Counted from the first letter of the stretch, positions 1 to 5,922 are shown. The stretch: DNA of 5,922 nucleotides from JBBIJH01 sp037446075 (GCA_037446075.1 JBBIJH010000171.1:1-5922); one strand, 5' to 3'. The notes: generated by a model from the letters alone, not told the origin. Numbers and translations: made by a program.

Positions 1-399
1 CCCTGCAACTGTGATCCAGTAACCAAGAAAAGTTGGATTTGAGAGATAAAGAAAGACACCGATCCAAAAGCTCCCGTGCAGTTCGCGCTTTAGGGTAAGC
101 CGCACGCCGTTCTCGAGCGGAGAAGGTTTGCTCCGGATATTCTTGATCCCGAAGTACACGAGAACCGCGATACCCAATAGTTGAAAAAGGAAATGCACAC
201 GTGGGGCCTGAAAGATCGCGAAGAAACCCAGCATCGCTGCCGAGGCGTAAACAAGATCCATCATCGCCGCCCCGATCGCTAAGGAAATGCCGTGTGCGAA
301 ACTTTCTCTCAGTCCTTTGGTCAGTACCGCGACGTTGATAGGACCAATGGGTACGCACGTCACGAAGCCGATGAGGAAGCCGACGACCGCCGCGATCAT
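1..399 (-). CDS. LysE/RhtB-family exporter, N-terminal part (cut by window edge)
   Basis: Inner-membrane exporter of the LysE/RhtB superfamily, whose characterised members export amino acids; the substrate here cannot be told. The first 133 residues are visible and the frame is open to position 1. Hydrophobic segments lie at about residues 1-26, 38-63 and 68-88, with a fourth beginning near 111. Family-like features are PIGPINVAVL at 17-26, the G-A-A-M-M-D pattern at 43-48 in the second segment, and an Asn-Pro at 121-122. The loop at 89-110 is basic and hydrophilic, as usual between the third and fourth segments. Full members have roughly 200 residues, so about a third is missing. The ATG at 399 is the only plausible start: the frame is closed by a TGA about 36 bases upstream and no other start codon lies between. 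The ribosome site is weak. The gene follows the large outer-membrane protein gene after 90 bp on the same strand, so co-transcription is possible. Confidence 0.85.
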   Translation of the reverse strand, partial: MIAAVVGFLIGFVTCVPIGPINVAVLTKGLRESFAHGISLAIGAAMMDLVYASAAMLGFFAIFQAPRVHFLFQLLGIAVLVYFGIKNIRSKPSPLENGVRLTLKRELHGSFWIGVFLYLSNPTFLGYWITVAG

Positions 400-489
400 G
401 TTTTCAGCGGTATGGAGAAAGAATCTGGAAGATCACCCATTTAAGGAAACCAAAAAGATAAGAAAATCAAGCGCAAAATCCTCCGAGCA

Positions 490-3400
490 CTAGAAGAACG
501 CCCTCACTTCAGCTCGGGCCAGGTGGATCGCCCGTCTGGCCCCCTCTGACCTGCCGTCGTATCCGACTGTTGCTTGCAAAAAGTTGGTGACCCGGTAATC
601 CAAGTTCATTCGCCAGATCCAGCTCTTTCCGAGCACCCTGCCGCCCGTAAGCTCGAAAGGAAAGACTGGAAGAACTCCGCTCAGTGCCACTTCCTCTCTT
701 TGGACCTCGGCACGGAATTGCCCTCTGCTCTGAAGGGAAATCACGCATCGAAGCGCTTCCGAATTAAGATCCGCCGCAACGGGCCGGGCGGGAAATGAGT
801 CGGTCGACCGAGAGACCTCGATTCGAAGGCCGACCTCGACATTCTGCTCAGGACGGTAGGAAAAATCACTGACCAGGCTCGAGGATGTGATGTTCCTCTC
901 TCGACTGGAGCGTCTCGTAGCCGACAATCGGTCAACTTTCCTCAGAATGTCGAACTGTGCTGCAACTTCTCTCATTAACTTCCAGCGAATTCGCATTGAA
1001 CGTTCGATGGTCAATGTACGCTCGTTCGCCAGAGCAAATTGCGTAAAGGCCGATCGCTGACCGAAGCGAAATCGAAAAGAAAGGTCCGGATCGTTCTCGA
1101 AGATATGAAGGTCTTGCGTGATCTGTTTGTTACCCATAATCGTCGTGCTGTCGTTCTGAAACTTGCTGAGATGGAGCAGGTAAATTTGCTTCAAGTCTTT
1201 TTCCATGCTCTTCTCCTCCACGCGAAGATAGGTTTCTGAAGAGAGGCTGGAAACAGCCTTTGCAAAGAAAGATGTGGGCTTCTGAATTAATCGCTCAGGA
1301 GTAAACTTGAACCTCGTACTGGCTTTCACATCGATGACGGGAAACAGAGCCTCCGACGGAACCGTGACGACGACGAAATCTCCGTCGAATCGCGTAAGCT
1401 CAAACTCATTCTCCTCTGCCAATCCATTCGAATTTAGATCTCCAAGATAACGATAACTTCCCGTTCCCTTCGGGACACGGAGGAAAACCCTCTCCAACTT
1501 CGATGCGCGCTGAGTCCCTACCTCGTAGAAAAGGTCGGCATCCAGTGCCCGTTGGAGTGGAGAAGCTCTGGATTGGGAACGGAACAGGATCGTCTGAATA
1601 TCGGTATTTCCTCGTCGCTTGAAGATCGGCGTGAACTCTGTATTGCGCACTGTTAGATCGATCGTCGAAGATAGCGACTTCCACCGCTTCAACCGCCAGT
1701 GGTATCGATGCGAGATACTGCGGAAAGCGCGTTGCAGCGTTCCTTCAGAAAGGCTATCTTCCATGCGTAGCTGGAGTTCTGTTCGGAAAGACATCCCCCG
1801 GAATTCTGGAACCTCGATCCTCGGCGCAAACTCGTCATATCGAAAGCTCCCGGCAACAAGCGAACCATCGGCACCCGATATTGTTTCCTTCTTTTCGCCT
1901 TGATACTGAAGCCCAGAAATTATACCCCCGAGAGCGTATTCGGCGAGACCCCTCTGGCGAAGCCAATCGCTGCCAAAGTTGGGAAGGTTTGCACCTAAGA
2001 TTCTGTCGCGACTGCTAATACTCTCAAGCGAGTATTCCAGTCTTGGGAGTTTTGGAGCTTGAAGAGAAAGAAGGCCTTCCCGACGTACAGAGCGGAAAAT
2101 GTCCCCGCGTACAATTCGACCGACTCCGCCGCCGATGCGCACCGTTTCGACAGGGATGAACAGAAGTCTCCCCTCCCGGATTTCCTCATTCTCCTGGATG
2201 GTTCTCTCGAGGTTCCATTTCCGACCGAACTCGATATCGTTCGTCCGATCGATCGGGACGAAGCGTTGTCCGATGTATCGCTCTTTCAACTCCAGCTCGA
2301 ATGAACCAACTCGCTTGCCGCCAAGCTTGATATCCCTTGGGTTTGCTGAAACTCCAAACTTTAAGGCGCTCCCTCTGTTCTCTGTGTCGTCTAGGCTGGA
2401 GAATTTGTTTGCATCGAAGTTGCTAAAAGCGTATTCACCGGTCAGGTTAAGAAAATTGGCAACTTGAGCACTGAAACCAAGATCGGCGAGGTCATGCTTT
2501 TCAGCAAAAGGCAAGAAAATGATGGGAAGATAGTTGCCCTTCCCAGGCCCCACCCACTTAAAGTTTCCTAGGCTCTCCCTGATGTAGTCACCGGGACTGG
2601 AGAGCGAAAAGACGACGGAATAAACGGCATTCGTGTCGCCTGGCGCGTACCGGTACAAGGTGTAAGGTGAATCGTTGAGCAGAGTGTCGATCCGGACGTA
2701 TTGTCCACGTCCGAGGCCCGTGGCTGTGTCGCGTCCCACAAAGCTGGCTCCGGTCTTTGTCGCTTTGAGCCGGTCATTGCCACCCCGACGAAGAATCGCC
2801 CGGTCACTGTCACTGAGGGAAATGTCGATGGGAGCATTCTCGTTATCGCTCTCCCGAAAGAACGACCCCGTGACCTTCACTTTCTGAGAGACCAGCTCAG
2901 ATTCACTCCGTGCGATAAGCAAACTTCTTGAGTAGAATCTGTCCGTGTATTCGAAATCCACCACAATTCTCGATGCACTCGTGATCAGCCGACGCGGGCG
3001 GAATGTAATCTCACCGCTAGAGTAGTAAATGATGTAATAATTTGTTTCGCCCCGAGTCATCTTCTCTCCGTCGACGTAGACCCGTTCGGTTCCGGCGATG
3101 ATGATGATAGTCCTTTCGCCATTCTTCCCGGACAATCGATATGGACCCTGGACGCCTTCGATGCCCTGAAATTGATTCGTATGAAATTTCCCCCGCGTCA
3201 CCGCACCCAAGATGACGGAATTTCCTCGAGAGCCTCCAAGTCGATAATCGGCGATTCCACGGGCACCCTGGAGCTTCCGGTTCAGCCTCCCGAACTCAGT
3301 GCCATCTGTAAAGAAGAGAAAATCTCCAATGGTGGCACTAAGGGTCGAGCTTCGGATCTCAATCGAAACCTTGTCGATCTCCTGCAATGTCTGCGTATTT

Positions 3401-4050
3401 CCCTCTGGCTGTATCGGAGTGTTCTCATCCGTCAGCGCCGCGATGACCTCGATGTCTCGCGCAATCTTCCCCGCGAGCTGCATCCGGAACCCGGACGACA
3501 GTGCCAGGTCCCGGTTCGAACCGACGCTAAGACCACGAAACAGACTCCCGCTCTTCTGGAGGTTTGCCCCGAAAATGTCGTCGACCGTCAACGAAGAGGC
3601 TGGCTTCGAGATTCGAACCGTATCTGCGTGAGCTGTGTCCGTCCGTGCAATTAACTCGCGCAAGAAATAACTGTCCCGAAAACTAAAAGGATATCGCTCG
3701 TAATGAACTGTCAGTCGGTGCGAGGTGCCGAAAGGATCAGAAATAAGTCCAGAAAGAATACGAGAGGACAACTTGAGAATGCCATGACGGTAGTCGATTG
3801 AATAGTCATAGTTTTTCTGCAGAAGGATTAGCGAGTCGAGGAAGACCGTTTCGCTCTGCTCCTTCAAAAAATGATGAGGAAGGTGATACGATGTATCTCC
3901 TGTCGAGATGAGGAAGGTAAATGATTCAACAGGTCGGGCTGTGGATGGAATCTTCTGCGCCTGGATGCCCAAGCTGGAGATAGATTCAACGAGAATGATT
4001 AGAGCGAGGAATCGGATGACGCAAAAAACCGGATGGGCCAAGGCCACCAT
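490..4050 (-). CDS. Large putative outer-membrane beta-barrel protein, uncharacterised family
   Basis: Exported protein of 1186 residues, function unknown. Seen in the sequence: a signal peptide at residues 1 to about 31 (hydrophobic core FLALIILV, possible cleavage after IQA); alternating polar/hydrophobic beta-rich sequence to the end; a C-terminus AEVRAFF ending in Phe, as in many Bam-inserted barrels. A strongly motif-like block spans 157-263 (DDIFGANLQKSGS, SVGSNRD, NTPIQPEGNTQTLQEID, TEFGRLNRKLQGA). Two related beta modules lie at 69-122 and 324-370, and an EF-hand-like loop at 871-882. From memory, similar blocks occur in long unannotated proteins of FCB-group bacteria, and the DG-x-RG-xYxIxY-x-GxI module recalls repeats in SprA, the type IX secretion translocon; this is inference, and the protein is about half SprA length. 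The ATG at 4050 was chosen; an in-frame TTG at 4059 would add three residues, and a TAA at 4063-4065 closes the frame. Neither start has a good ribosome site. No lipobox or type IX sorting domain was seen. Confidence 0.82.
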   Translation of the reverse strand: MVALAHPVFCVIRFLALIILVESISSLGIQAQKIPSTARPVESFTFLISTGDTSYHLPHHFLKEQSETVFLDSLILLQKNYDYSIDYRHGILKLSSRILSGLISDPFGTSHRLTVHYERYPFSFRDSYFLRELIARTDTAHADTVRISKPASSLTVDDIFGANLQKSGSLFRGLSVGSNRDLALSSGFRMQLAGKIARDIEVIAALTDENTPIQPEGNTQTLQEIDKVSIEIRSSTLSATIGDFLFFTDGTEFGRLNRKLQGARGIADYRLGGSRGNSVILGAVTRGKFHTNQFQGIEGVQGPYRLSGKNGERTIIIIAGTERVYVDGEKMTRGETNYYIIYYSSGEITFRPRRLITSASRIVVDFEYTDRFYSRSLLIARSESELVSQKVKVTGSFFRESDNENAPIDISLSDSDRAILRRGGNDRLKATKTGASFVGRDTATGLGRGQYVRIDTLLNDSPYTLYRYAPGDTNAVYSVVFSLSSPGDYIRESLGNFKWVGPGKGNYLPIIFLPFAEKHDLADLGFSAQVANFLNLTGEYAFSNFDANKFSSLDDTENRGSALKFGVSANPRDIKLGGKRVGSFELELKERYIGQRFVPIDRTNDIEFGRKWNLERTIQENEEIREGRLLFIPVETVRIGGGVGRIVRGDIFRSVRREGLLSLQAPKLPRLEYSLESISSRDRILGANLPNFGSDWLRQRGLAEYALGGIISGLQYQGEKKETISGADGSLVAGSFRYDEFAPRIEVPEFRGMSFRTELQLRMEDSLSEGTLQRAFRSISHRYHWRLKRWKSLSSTIDLTVRNTEFTPIFKRRGNTDIQTILFRSQSRASPLQRALDADLFYEVGTQRASKLERVFLRVPKGTGSYRYLGDLNSNGLAEENEFELTRFDGDFVVVTVPSEALFPVIDVKASTRFKFTPERLIQKPTSFFAKAVSSLSSETYLRVEEKSMEKDLKQIYLLHLSKFQNDSTTIMGNKQITQDLHIFENDPDLSFRFRFGQRSAFTQFALANERTLTIERSMRIRWKLMREVAAQFDILRKVDRLSATRRSSRERNITSSSLVSDFSYRPEQNVEVGLRIEVSRSTDSFPARPVAADLNSEALRCVISLQSRGQFRAEVQREEVALSGVLPVFPFELTGGRVLGKSWIWRMNLDYRVTNFLQATVGYDGRSEGARRAIHLARAEVRAFF
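1405..1440 (-). other. EF-hand-like calcium-binding loop candidate
   Basis: Residues 871-882 of the large protein read DLNSNGLAEENE. Positions 1, 3, 5 and 12 carry D, N, N and E, and position 6 is Gly, as in the D-x-[DN]-x-[DN]-G loop of EF-hands and of dockerin or extracellular calcium loops. Position 8 is Ala rather than the usual Ile, Leu or Val, and no flanking helices are evident. It is therefore more like a beta-associated calcium loop than a true EF-hand pair. It sits just before a beta strand containing FDGDFVVVTVP. Confidence 0.4.
2941..3081 (-). repeat. Beta module, copy 2, in the outer-membrane protein
   Basis: Residues 324-370 of the large protein: VYVDGEKMTRG, then NYYIIYYSSGEITFRPRRLI, then SRIVVDFEYTD. 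It is the clearer of the two modules. The pattern DG-x-x-[LM]-x-RG-x-x-x-YxIxYxxGxI-x-F with a closing S-x-I-x-[VI]-x-[FY]-E-Y strand resembles repeats I remember from SprA and from other large Bacteroidota surface proteins. Each unit should form a small antiparallel beta unit. Assignment to a named domain was not possible without a profile search. Confidence 0.5.
3262..3582 (-). other. Conserved-looking signature block inside the outer-membrane protein
   Basis: Residues 157-263 of the large protein, counted from the ATG at 4050. The stretch is dense in Gly, Asn, Asp and Pro turns between short beta strands: DDIFGANLQKSGS, then SVGSNRDL, a strand with alternating hydrophobic residues, NTPIQPEGNTQTLQEID, SATIGDF and TEFGRLNRKLQGA. 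I recognise this order from other long, unannotated secreted proteins of FCB-type bacteria, but that recall could not be checked. It may be the start of the barrel or a plug-like domain; the function is not known. Confidence 0.5.
3685..3846 (-). repeat. Beta module, copy 1, in the outer-membrane protein
   Basis: Residues 69-122 of the large protein. The order of elements is VFLDS, a short spacer, YDYSIDYRHGILKLSSRIL, a spacer, then HRLTVHYERYPF. It matches the second module (324-370) element by element: V-[FY]-[LV]-D, then a Y-x-I-x-Y-x-x-G-x-[IL] strand pair, an R-[IL] position and a closing [RH]-[IL]-V-x-[YF]-[EY] strand followed by an aromatic. This copy has a longer spacer before the last strand. 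The similarity is at protein level only, which suggests an old duplication or a common fold. Confidence 0.45.
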
Positions 4051-4147
4051 GGGCTTCAAACTTTACGAGTCTTCAGGCCGTAGAATTAGCATCGTGTCAA
4101 GCGGGATCTTCTTGGCCTCCTGTAGGGAAGAAACAACTGTGTTGAAC

Positions 4148-4176
4148 TTGAAGTTGGGGACAATTCGTGCTATATT
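4148..4176 (+). promoter_or_regulatory. Candidate promoter reading toward the tRNA gene
   Basis: TTGAAG (4148-4153) and TATATT (4171-4176) are separated by 17 bases, a fair match to a sigma-70-type promoter; the -10 matches five of six consensus bases. The same stretch also fits a Bacteroidota-type pattern, TTG then 20 bases then TATATTTT. Transcription would begin near 4183, giving a 5' leader of about 110 bases before tRNA-Leu. No better promoter is visible nearer the tRNA. The site overlaps the coding-like stretch on the other strand, so the two readings compete. Confidence 0.3.
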
Positions 4177-4186
4177 TTTTTCAAGT

Positions 4187-4200
4187 GAGGCAGCTGCCTC
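4187..4200. repeat. Perfect 14-bp palindrome
   Basis: GAGGCAGCTGCCTC reads the same on both strands, with no spacer, so it suits a dimeric DNA-binding protein better than a hairpin. It begins 11 bases after the candidate -10 element, close to the predicted transcription start, where an operator could act. One such palindrome somewhere in a window of this size is not very unlikely by chance (about 0.4 expected with equal base frequencies). Confidence 0.3.
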
Positions 4201-4293
4201 GATTCAGCCAGGATAAGCTTTGTCAGCAGATTCCTCCGGATGCCAACAGGGTACCCTAGACCTAAAACCGAAATTCAATCGTATGAAGCATTC

Positions 4294-4379
4294 GCCGAAG
4301 TGGCGGAATTGGCAGACGCGCTGGACTCAAAATCCAGTCCGGCTAACCCCGGGTGAGGGTTCGACTCCCTCCTTCGGCA
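4294..4379 (+). tRNA. tRNA-Leu (anticodon CAA)
   Basis: A complete class II tRNA of 86 bases. The acceptor stem GCCGAAG (4294-4300) pairs with CTTCGGC (4372-4378), followed by discriminator A at 4379. The D stem is GCG/CGC around a loop with GG. The anticodon stem CTGGA/TCCAG encloses loop CTCAAAA with anticodon CAA at 4328-4330, reading UUG codons. A long variable arm with a CCGG/CCGG stem marks it as a leucine tRNA, and the T arm is GAGGG-TTCGACT-CCCTC. The 3' CCA is not encoded, so it must be added by tRNA nucleotidyltransferase. The gene is alone and lies opposite to both flanking protein genes. No clear terminator follows; the only hairpin is CAGAG-GCG-CTCTG at 4393-4405, with no T run. 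Confidence 0.97.
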
Positions 4380-4462
4380 CATCCTTGGGAACCAGAGGCG
4401 CTCTGCCCTGCAGCTCTATGAACGACGTTCGCCCACGTTGACCCGCTCGTCCAGGCTCGCGA
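4380..4462. other. Intergenic gap between tRNA-Leu and the hpnE stop
   Basis: This gap is where plus-strand tRNA transcription meets minus-strand hpnE transcription. It contains a small inverted repeat, CAGAG/CTCTG (4393-4405, loop of three), and a CTGCAG site, but no stem followed by a T run in either direction. No intrinsic terminator can be called, so either factor-dependent termination or read-through across the tRNA is possible. Confidence 0.5.
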
Positions 4463-5824
4463 TCAGCTGTGAGAAGAACCTGTCAGATACTTCTCAGCCA
4501 GCCCCGCCACCGTAAACCCACTTGTCACCGCACTCTCGATCGTTGCGGGTAACCCCGTGTCCGTCCAATCGCCAGCGAGGAACATATTCTCCCAGTGCGT
4601 TCTGGCTTTTGGCCGTTTGGACTGGGATTCCGGGGTTGAAAACGTTGTCGCATCCTTCTCCTTCAGTACTAGTGAGTGCAAAACACTTGCCTCTCCCGCC
4701 TTCGGATAGGCACGCGACACCTCAGTGAGCGCAAGCTTCACCAGTTCGTCTTTCTCTTTCGTCGCAAGTTCGTCAGCGCCACTGACGACGCACGACAGGT
4801 ACGAGCTGGAAGTGTTCTCCTTCAAGAAAATCTTGTTCTTGTTGAAAACCCATTGTATGGGAGAGTCGAGCAGGCTCACGAATCGTTTGTCCATCACCAC
4901 TCGGTCGAGCCAGAGATTGATGGTTACGATCGTCGAGGCAGTACCAAGAAGAGTCTCTCCTAGAACGGAAAAGCCGTCATTCGAGGAACCCGGCAAAAGT
5001 CTGATCAGCGCGCGCAGTGGCACTGCACAAATCATCGCTTTCGACTTGAACTCTTCCCCATTCCTTACCTTTACTGCCAGGGCTCTTTGTCCCTCCACCC
5101 TAAGGCCTTCGACCTCCGCACGAGTGTGGATTTTTCCCCCATGTCTCTCGATGAACCGCTGCGCGTCATCCACATATAGCTCGCTGAGTCCCCGATTCGG
5201 GAGCATCAACGCCGAGTCCGAATTCTTCCCGAGGAAGGACTTCTGAAGTGCCGTTGCGAAAAGCGATGCCGATGCCCGCTCTGGCCTTTGATTGAGAATT
5301 GCTGTGGCGATGATATTCCAGAAGTGCCTCTGTGATGCTTCGGATTGTTTGCATTGAGTGAGCCATTCTTCTACTGTGATGCTGTGAAGTTCGCCGTTAA
5401 TCGGGCGCCTGGGCGACATGTCCTTGAGCACCCGACACAAGCCAAGCCGGTCGCTCAAAGAGAGAGTCCTCAGACTCAACGCGCCGAAAAACAGATGGTA
5501 CGGTGCCGGCAAGCCAGGGCATCGGAATTTCACGAATCCTTTCTTCGGATGGAAGAAGGTAACCTCCAGCTTCTTCTGGACTGTGAGCTTTCCAAGACTA
5601 CCAAGTCTCCCTAAGAACCTCTTTGTATTCTCGAAGCATCCCATCAGAAGGTGTTGTCCATTGTCGACAACATCGCCAGTGGTTTTGTCGCGATAGGAGT
5701 ATGCCCTGCCGCCGAGAAATGGCCTCTTCTCTAGAACGAGGACTGAACGCCCTCTACTTGCAAGCTCAACGGCAGCTGCAAGCCCGCTGAATCCACCGCC
5801 GATAACGATGACGTCAGGGCTCAT
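4463..5824 (-). CDS. hpnE: Hydroxysqualene dehydroxylase HpnE (squalene-associated FAD-dependent desaturase family)
   Basis: FAD-dependent amine-oxidase/desaturase-fold enzyme of 453 residues, the usual length for HpnE. In the HpnCDE route HpnD makes presqualene diphosphate from two farnesyl diphosphates, HpnC turns it into hydroxysqualene, and HpnE reductively removes the hydroxyl to give squalene for hopanoid or sterol synthesis. Visible motifs are the dinucleotide fold VIVIGGGFSGLAAAVEL (5-21) with the ribose-binding Glu at 32, GGR at 38-40, the family's DNGQH at 54-58, a central LPNRGLSEL segment, and the C-terminal FAD motif FLAGDWTDTGLPATIESAV (415-433). The protein looks intact. The ATG at 5824 places the FAD motif right at the N-terminus, as expected. 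The start overlaps the end of the upstream gene by 11 bases, which implies coupling in an hpnDE operon. The nearest alternative is a phytoene-desaturase-type enzyme, but DNGQH and the upstream gene favour HpnE. Confidence 0.93.
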   Translation of the reverse strand: MSPDVIVIGGGFSGLAAAVELASRGRSVLVLEKRPFLGGRAYSYRDKTTGDVVDNGQHLLMGCFENTKRFLGRLGSLGKLTVQKKLEVTFFHPKKGFVKFRCPGLPAPYHLFFGALSLRTLSLSDRLGLCRVLKDMSPRRPINGELHSITVEEWLTQCKQSEASQRHFWNIIATAILNQRPERASASLFATALQKSFLGKNSDSALMLPNRGLSELYVDDAQRFIERHGGKIHTRAEVEGLRVEGQRALAVKVRNGEEFKSKAMICAVPLRALIRLLPGSSNDGFSVLGETLLGTASTIVTINLWLDRVVMDKRFVSLLDSPIQWVFNKNKIFLKENTSSSYLSCVVSGADELATKEKDELVKLALTEVSRAYPKAGEASVLHSLVLKEKDATTFSTPESQSKRPKARTHWENMFLAGDWTDTGLPATIESAVTSGFTVAGLAEKYLTGSSHS

Positions 5825-5922
5825 GAAGCTCTCGCCGTCCGTGCTTCAACGCGAACTTTGCGGCTACCCACATTCTCCAAGGGGCGGAGACACTCGCCTT
5901 CCGGTCGAAAACTTTGGCTGGG
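5814..5922 (-). CDS. hpnD: Presqualene diphosphate synthase HpnD, C-terminal end (cut by window edge)
   Basis: Only the last 35 codons are visible, stopping at TGA 5814-5816. The peptide contains VFDRKASVSAPWRMW followed by VAAKFALKHGRREL. This resembles the C-terminal tail of HpnD-type squalene/phytoene synthases, which ends with a VF-x-RR/K segment, an R-x-W/L position and an amphipathic helix after the all-alpha catalytic domain. Family knowledge supports the call: hpnD commonly lies directly before hpnE. The catalytic Asp-rich motifs lie outside the window, so HpnC or another prenyl synthase cannot be excluded. Another frame is also open here, ending at the TGA of an ATGA overlap with hpnE, but its peptide looks less protein-like. 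Confidence 0.65.
   Translation of the reverse strand, partial: PAKVFDRKASVSAPWRMWVAAKFALKHGRRELHEP

Larger units (their letters stand above)
4066..4229 (-). pseudogene. Coding-like stretch broken at a seven-A run, possible gene remnant
   Basis: On the minus strand a GGAGG (4233-4237) is followed by CTG codons and an open frame of 19 codons ending in TAG at 4170-4172. Just before that stop lies a run of seven A (4175-4181). Moving to the -1 frame within this run gives a continuous reading through NIARIVPNFKFNTVV and KKIPLDTMLILRPEDS to a TAA at 4063-4065. The combined peptide would have about 55 residues, and its codon choice and residue mix look like real coding sequence. Against this, there is no ATG, GTG or TTG in the proper place after the GGAGG and the protein was not recognised. 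It could be a decayed gene end, a homopolymer sequencing error, or chance. Confidence 0.2.

Noticed and set aside
400..489. Terminator between the large gene and the exporter
   Set aside because: The minus strand is T-rich here but no stem precedes the T stretches, so nothing separates the two genes convincingly.
3172..3654. Plus-strand open frame of 160 codons opposite the large gene
   Set aside because: It lies wholly inside the best-supported part of the outer-membrane protein gene, and its peptide shows no domain, signal or membrane pattern. It is a shadow of the opposite strand.
4248..4257. Palindrome AGGGTACCCT upstream of the tRNA
   Set aside because: Ten bases is short enough to be expected several times by chance in a window of this size.
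4393..4405. Hairpin CAGAG-GCG-CTCTG as a terminator for tRNA-Leu
   Set aside because: Only five base pairs and no following T run, so an intrinsic terminator cannot be supported.
4220..4441. Plus-strand open frame running through the tRNA
   Set aside because: The frame contains the complete tRNA-Leu gene, and its peptide is simply tRNA sequence translated.
4725..5246. Plus-strand open frame of 173 codons opposite hpnE
   Set aside because: hpnE is intact and recognisable across this whole stretch; the opposite frame is Ser/Arg-rich without motifs, as expected for an antisense shadow.
5821..5922. Alternative frame for the right-edge gene, ending in an ATGA overlap with hpnE
   Set aside because: It is open, but the peptide is Arg/Glu/Ser-rich without a pattern, whereas the neighbouring frame gives an HpnD-like tail.

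Overview
The window looks like ordinary chromosome from a Gram-negative bacterium, with near-even GC content by eye. The order is an outer-membrane protein gene and a transporter on the left, a tRNA gene in the middle, and a squalene/hopanoid biosynthesis operon on the right. The large outer-membrane protein carries signature blocks that I associate, from memory, with members of the FCB supergroup (Bacteroidota, Ignavibacteriota, Kapaibacteriota and similar) and perhaps Gemmatimonadota. That placement is tentative because no marker gene here fixes it. No integrase, transposase, CRISPR array or phage gene is visible.

Layout, left to right. Positions 1-399 (minus) hold the first 133 residues of a LysE/RhtB-family membrane exporter that runs off the left edge. 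After a 90-bp gap, positions 490-4050 (minus) encode a protein of 1186 residues with a signal peptide, a beta-rich body and a C-terminal Phe, read here as an uncharacterised outer-membrane beta-barrel protein with faint resemblance to SprA-type repeats. Positions 4051-4293 contain no clear gene. They hold a coding-like stretch on the minus strand broken at a run of seven A, a perfect 14-bp palindrome and a candidate plus-strand promoter. Positions 4294-4379 (plus) are a complete tRNA-Leu(CAA). Positions 4463-5824 (minus) are hpnE, the FAD-dependent hydroxysqualene dehydroxylase. The right edge carries the last 35 codons of the gene before it, most likely hpnD (presqualene diphosphate synthase), which overlaps hpnE by 11 bases.

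How they work together: HpnD and HpnE are steps of the bacterial HpnCDE route from farnesyl diphosphate to squalene, the precursor of hopanoids or sterols. The overlap implies co-transcription and translational coupling. The tRNA lies on the opposite strand between this operon and the outer-membrane protein gene, so the latter probably has its own promoter. The exporter follows the outer-membrane protein gene on the same strand and could be co-transcribed with it. No functional link between them is shown by the sequence.

The least explained item is the 1186-residue protein, with its conserved N-terminal block, two related copies of a short beta module and an EF-hand-like loop. I found no convincing evidence of a wholly new multi-gene system.
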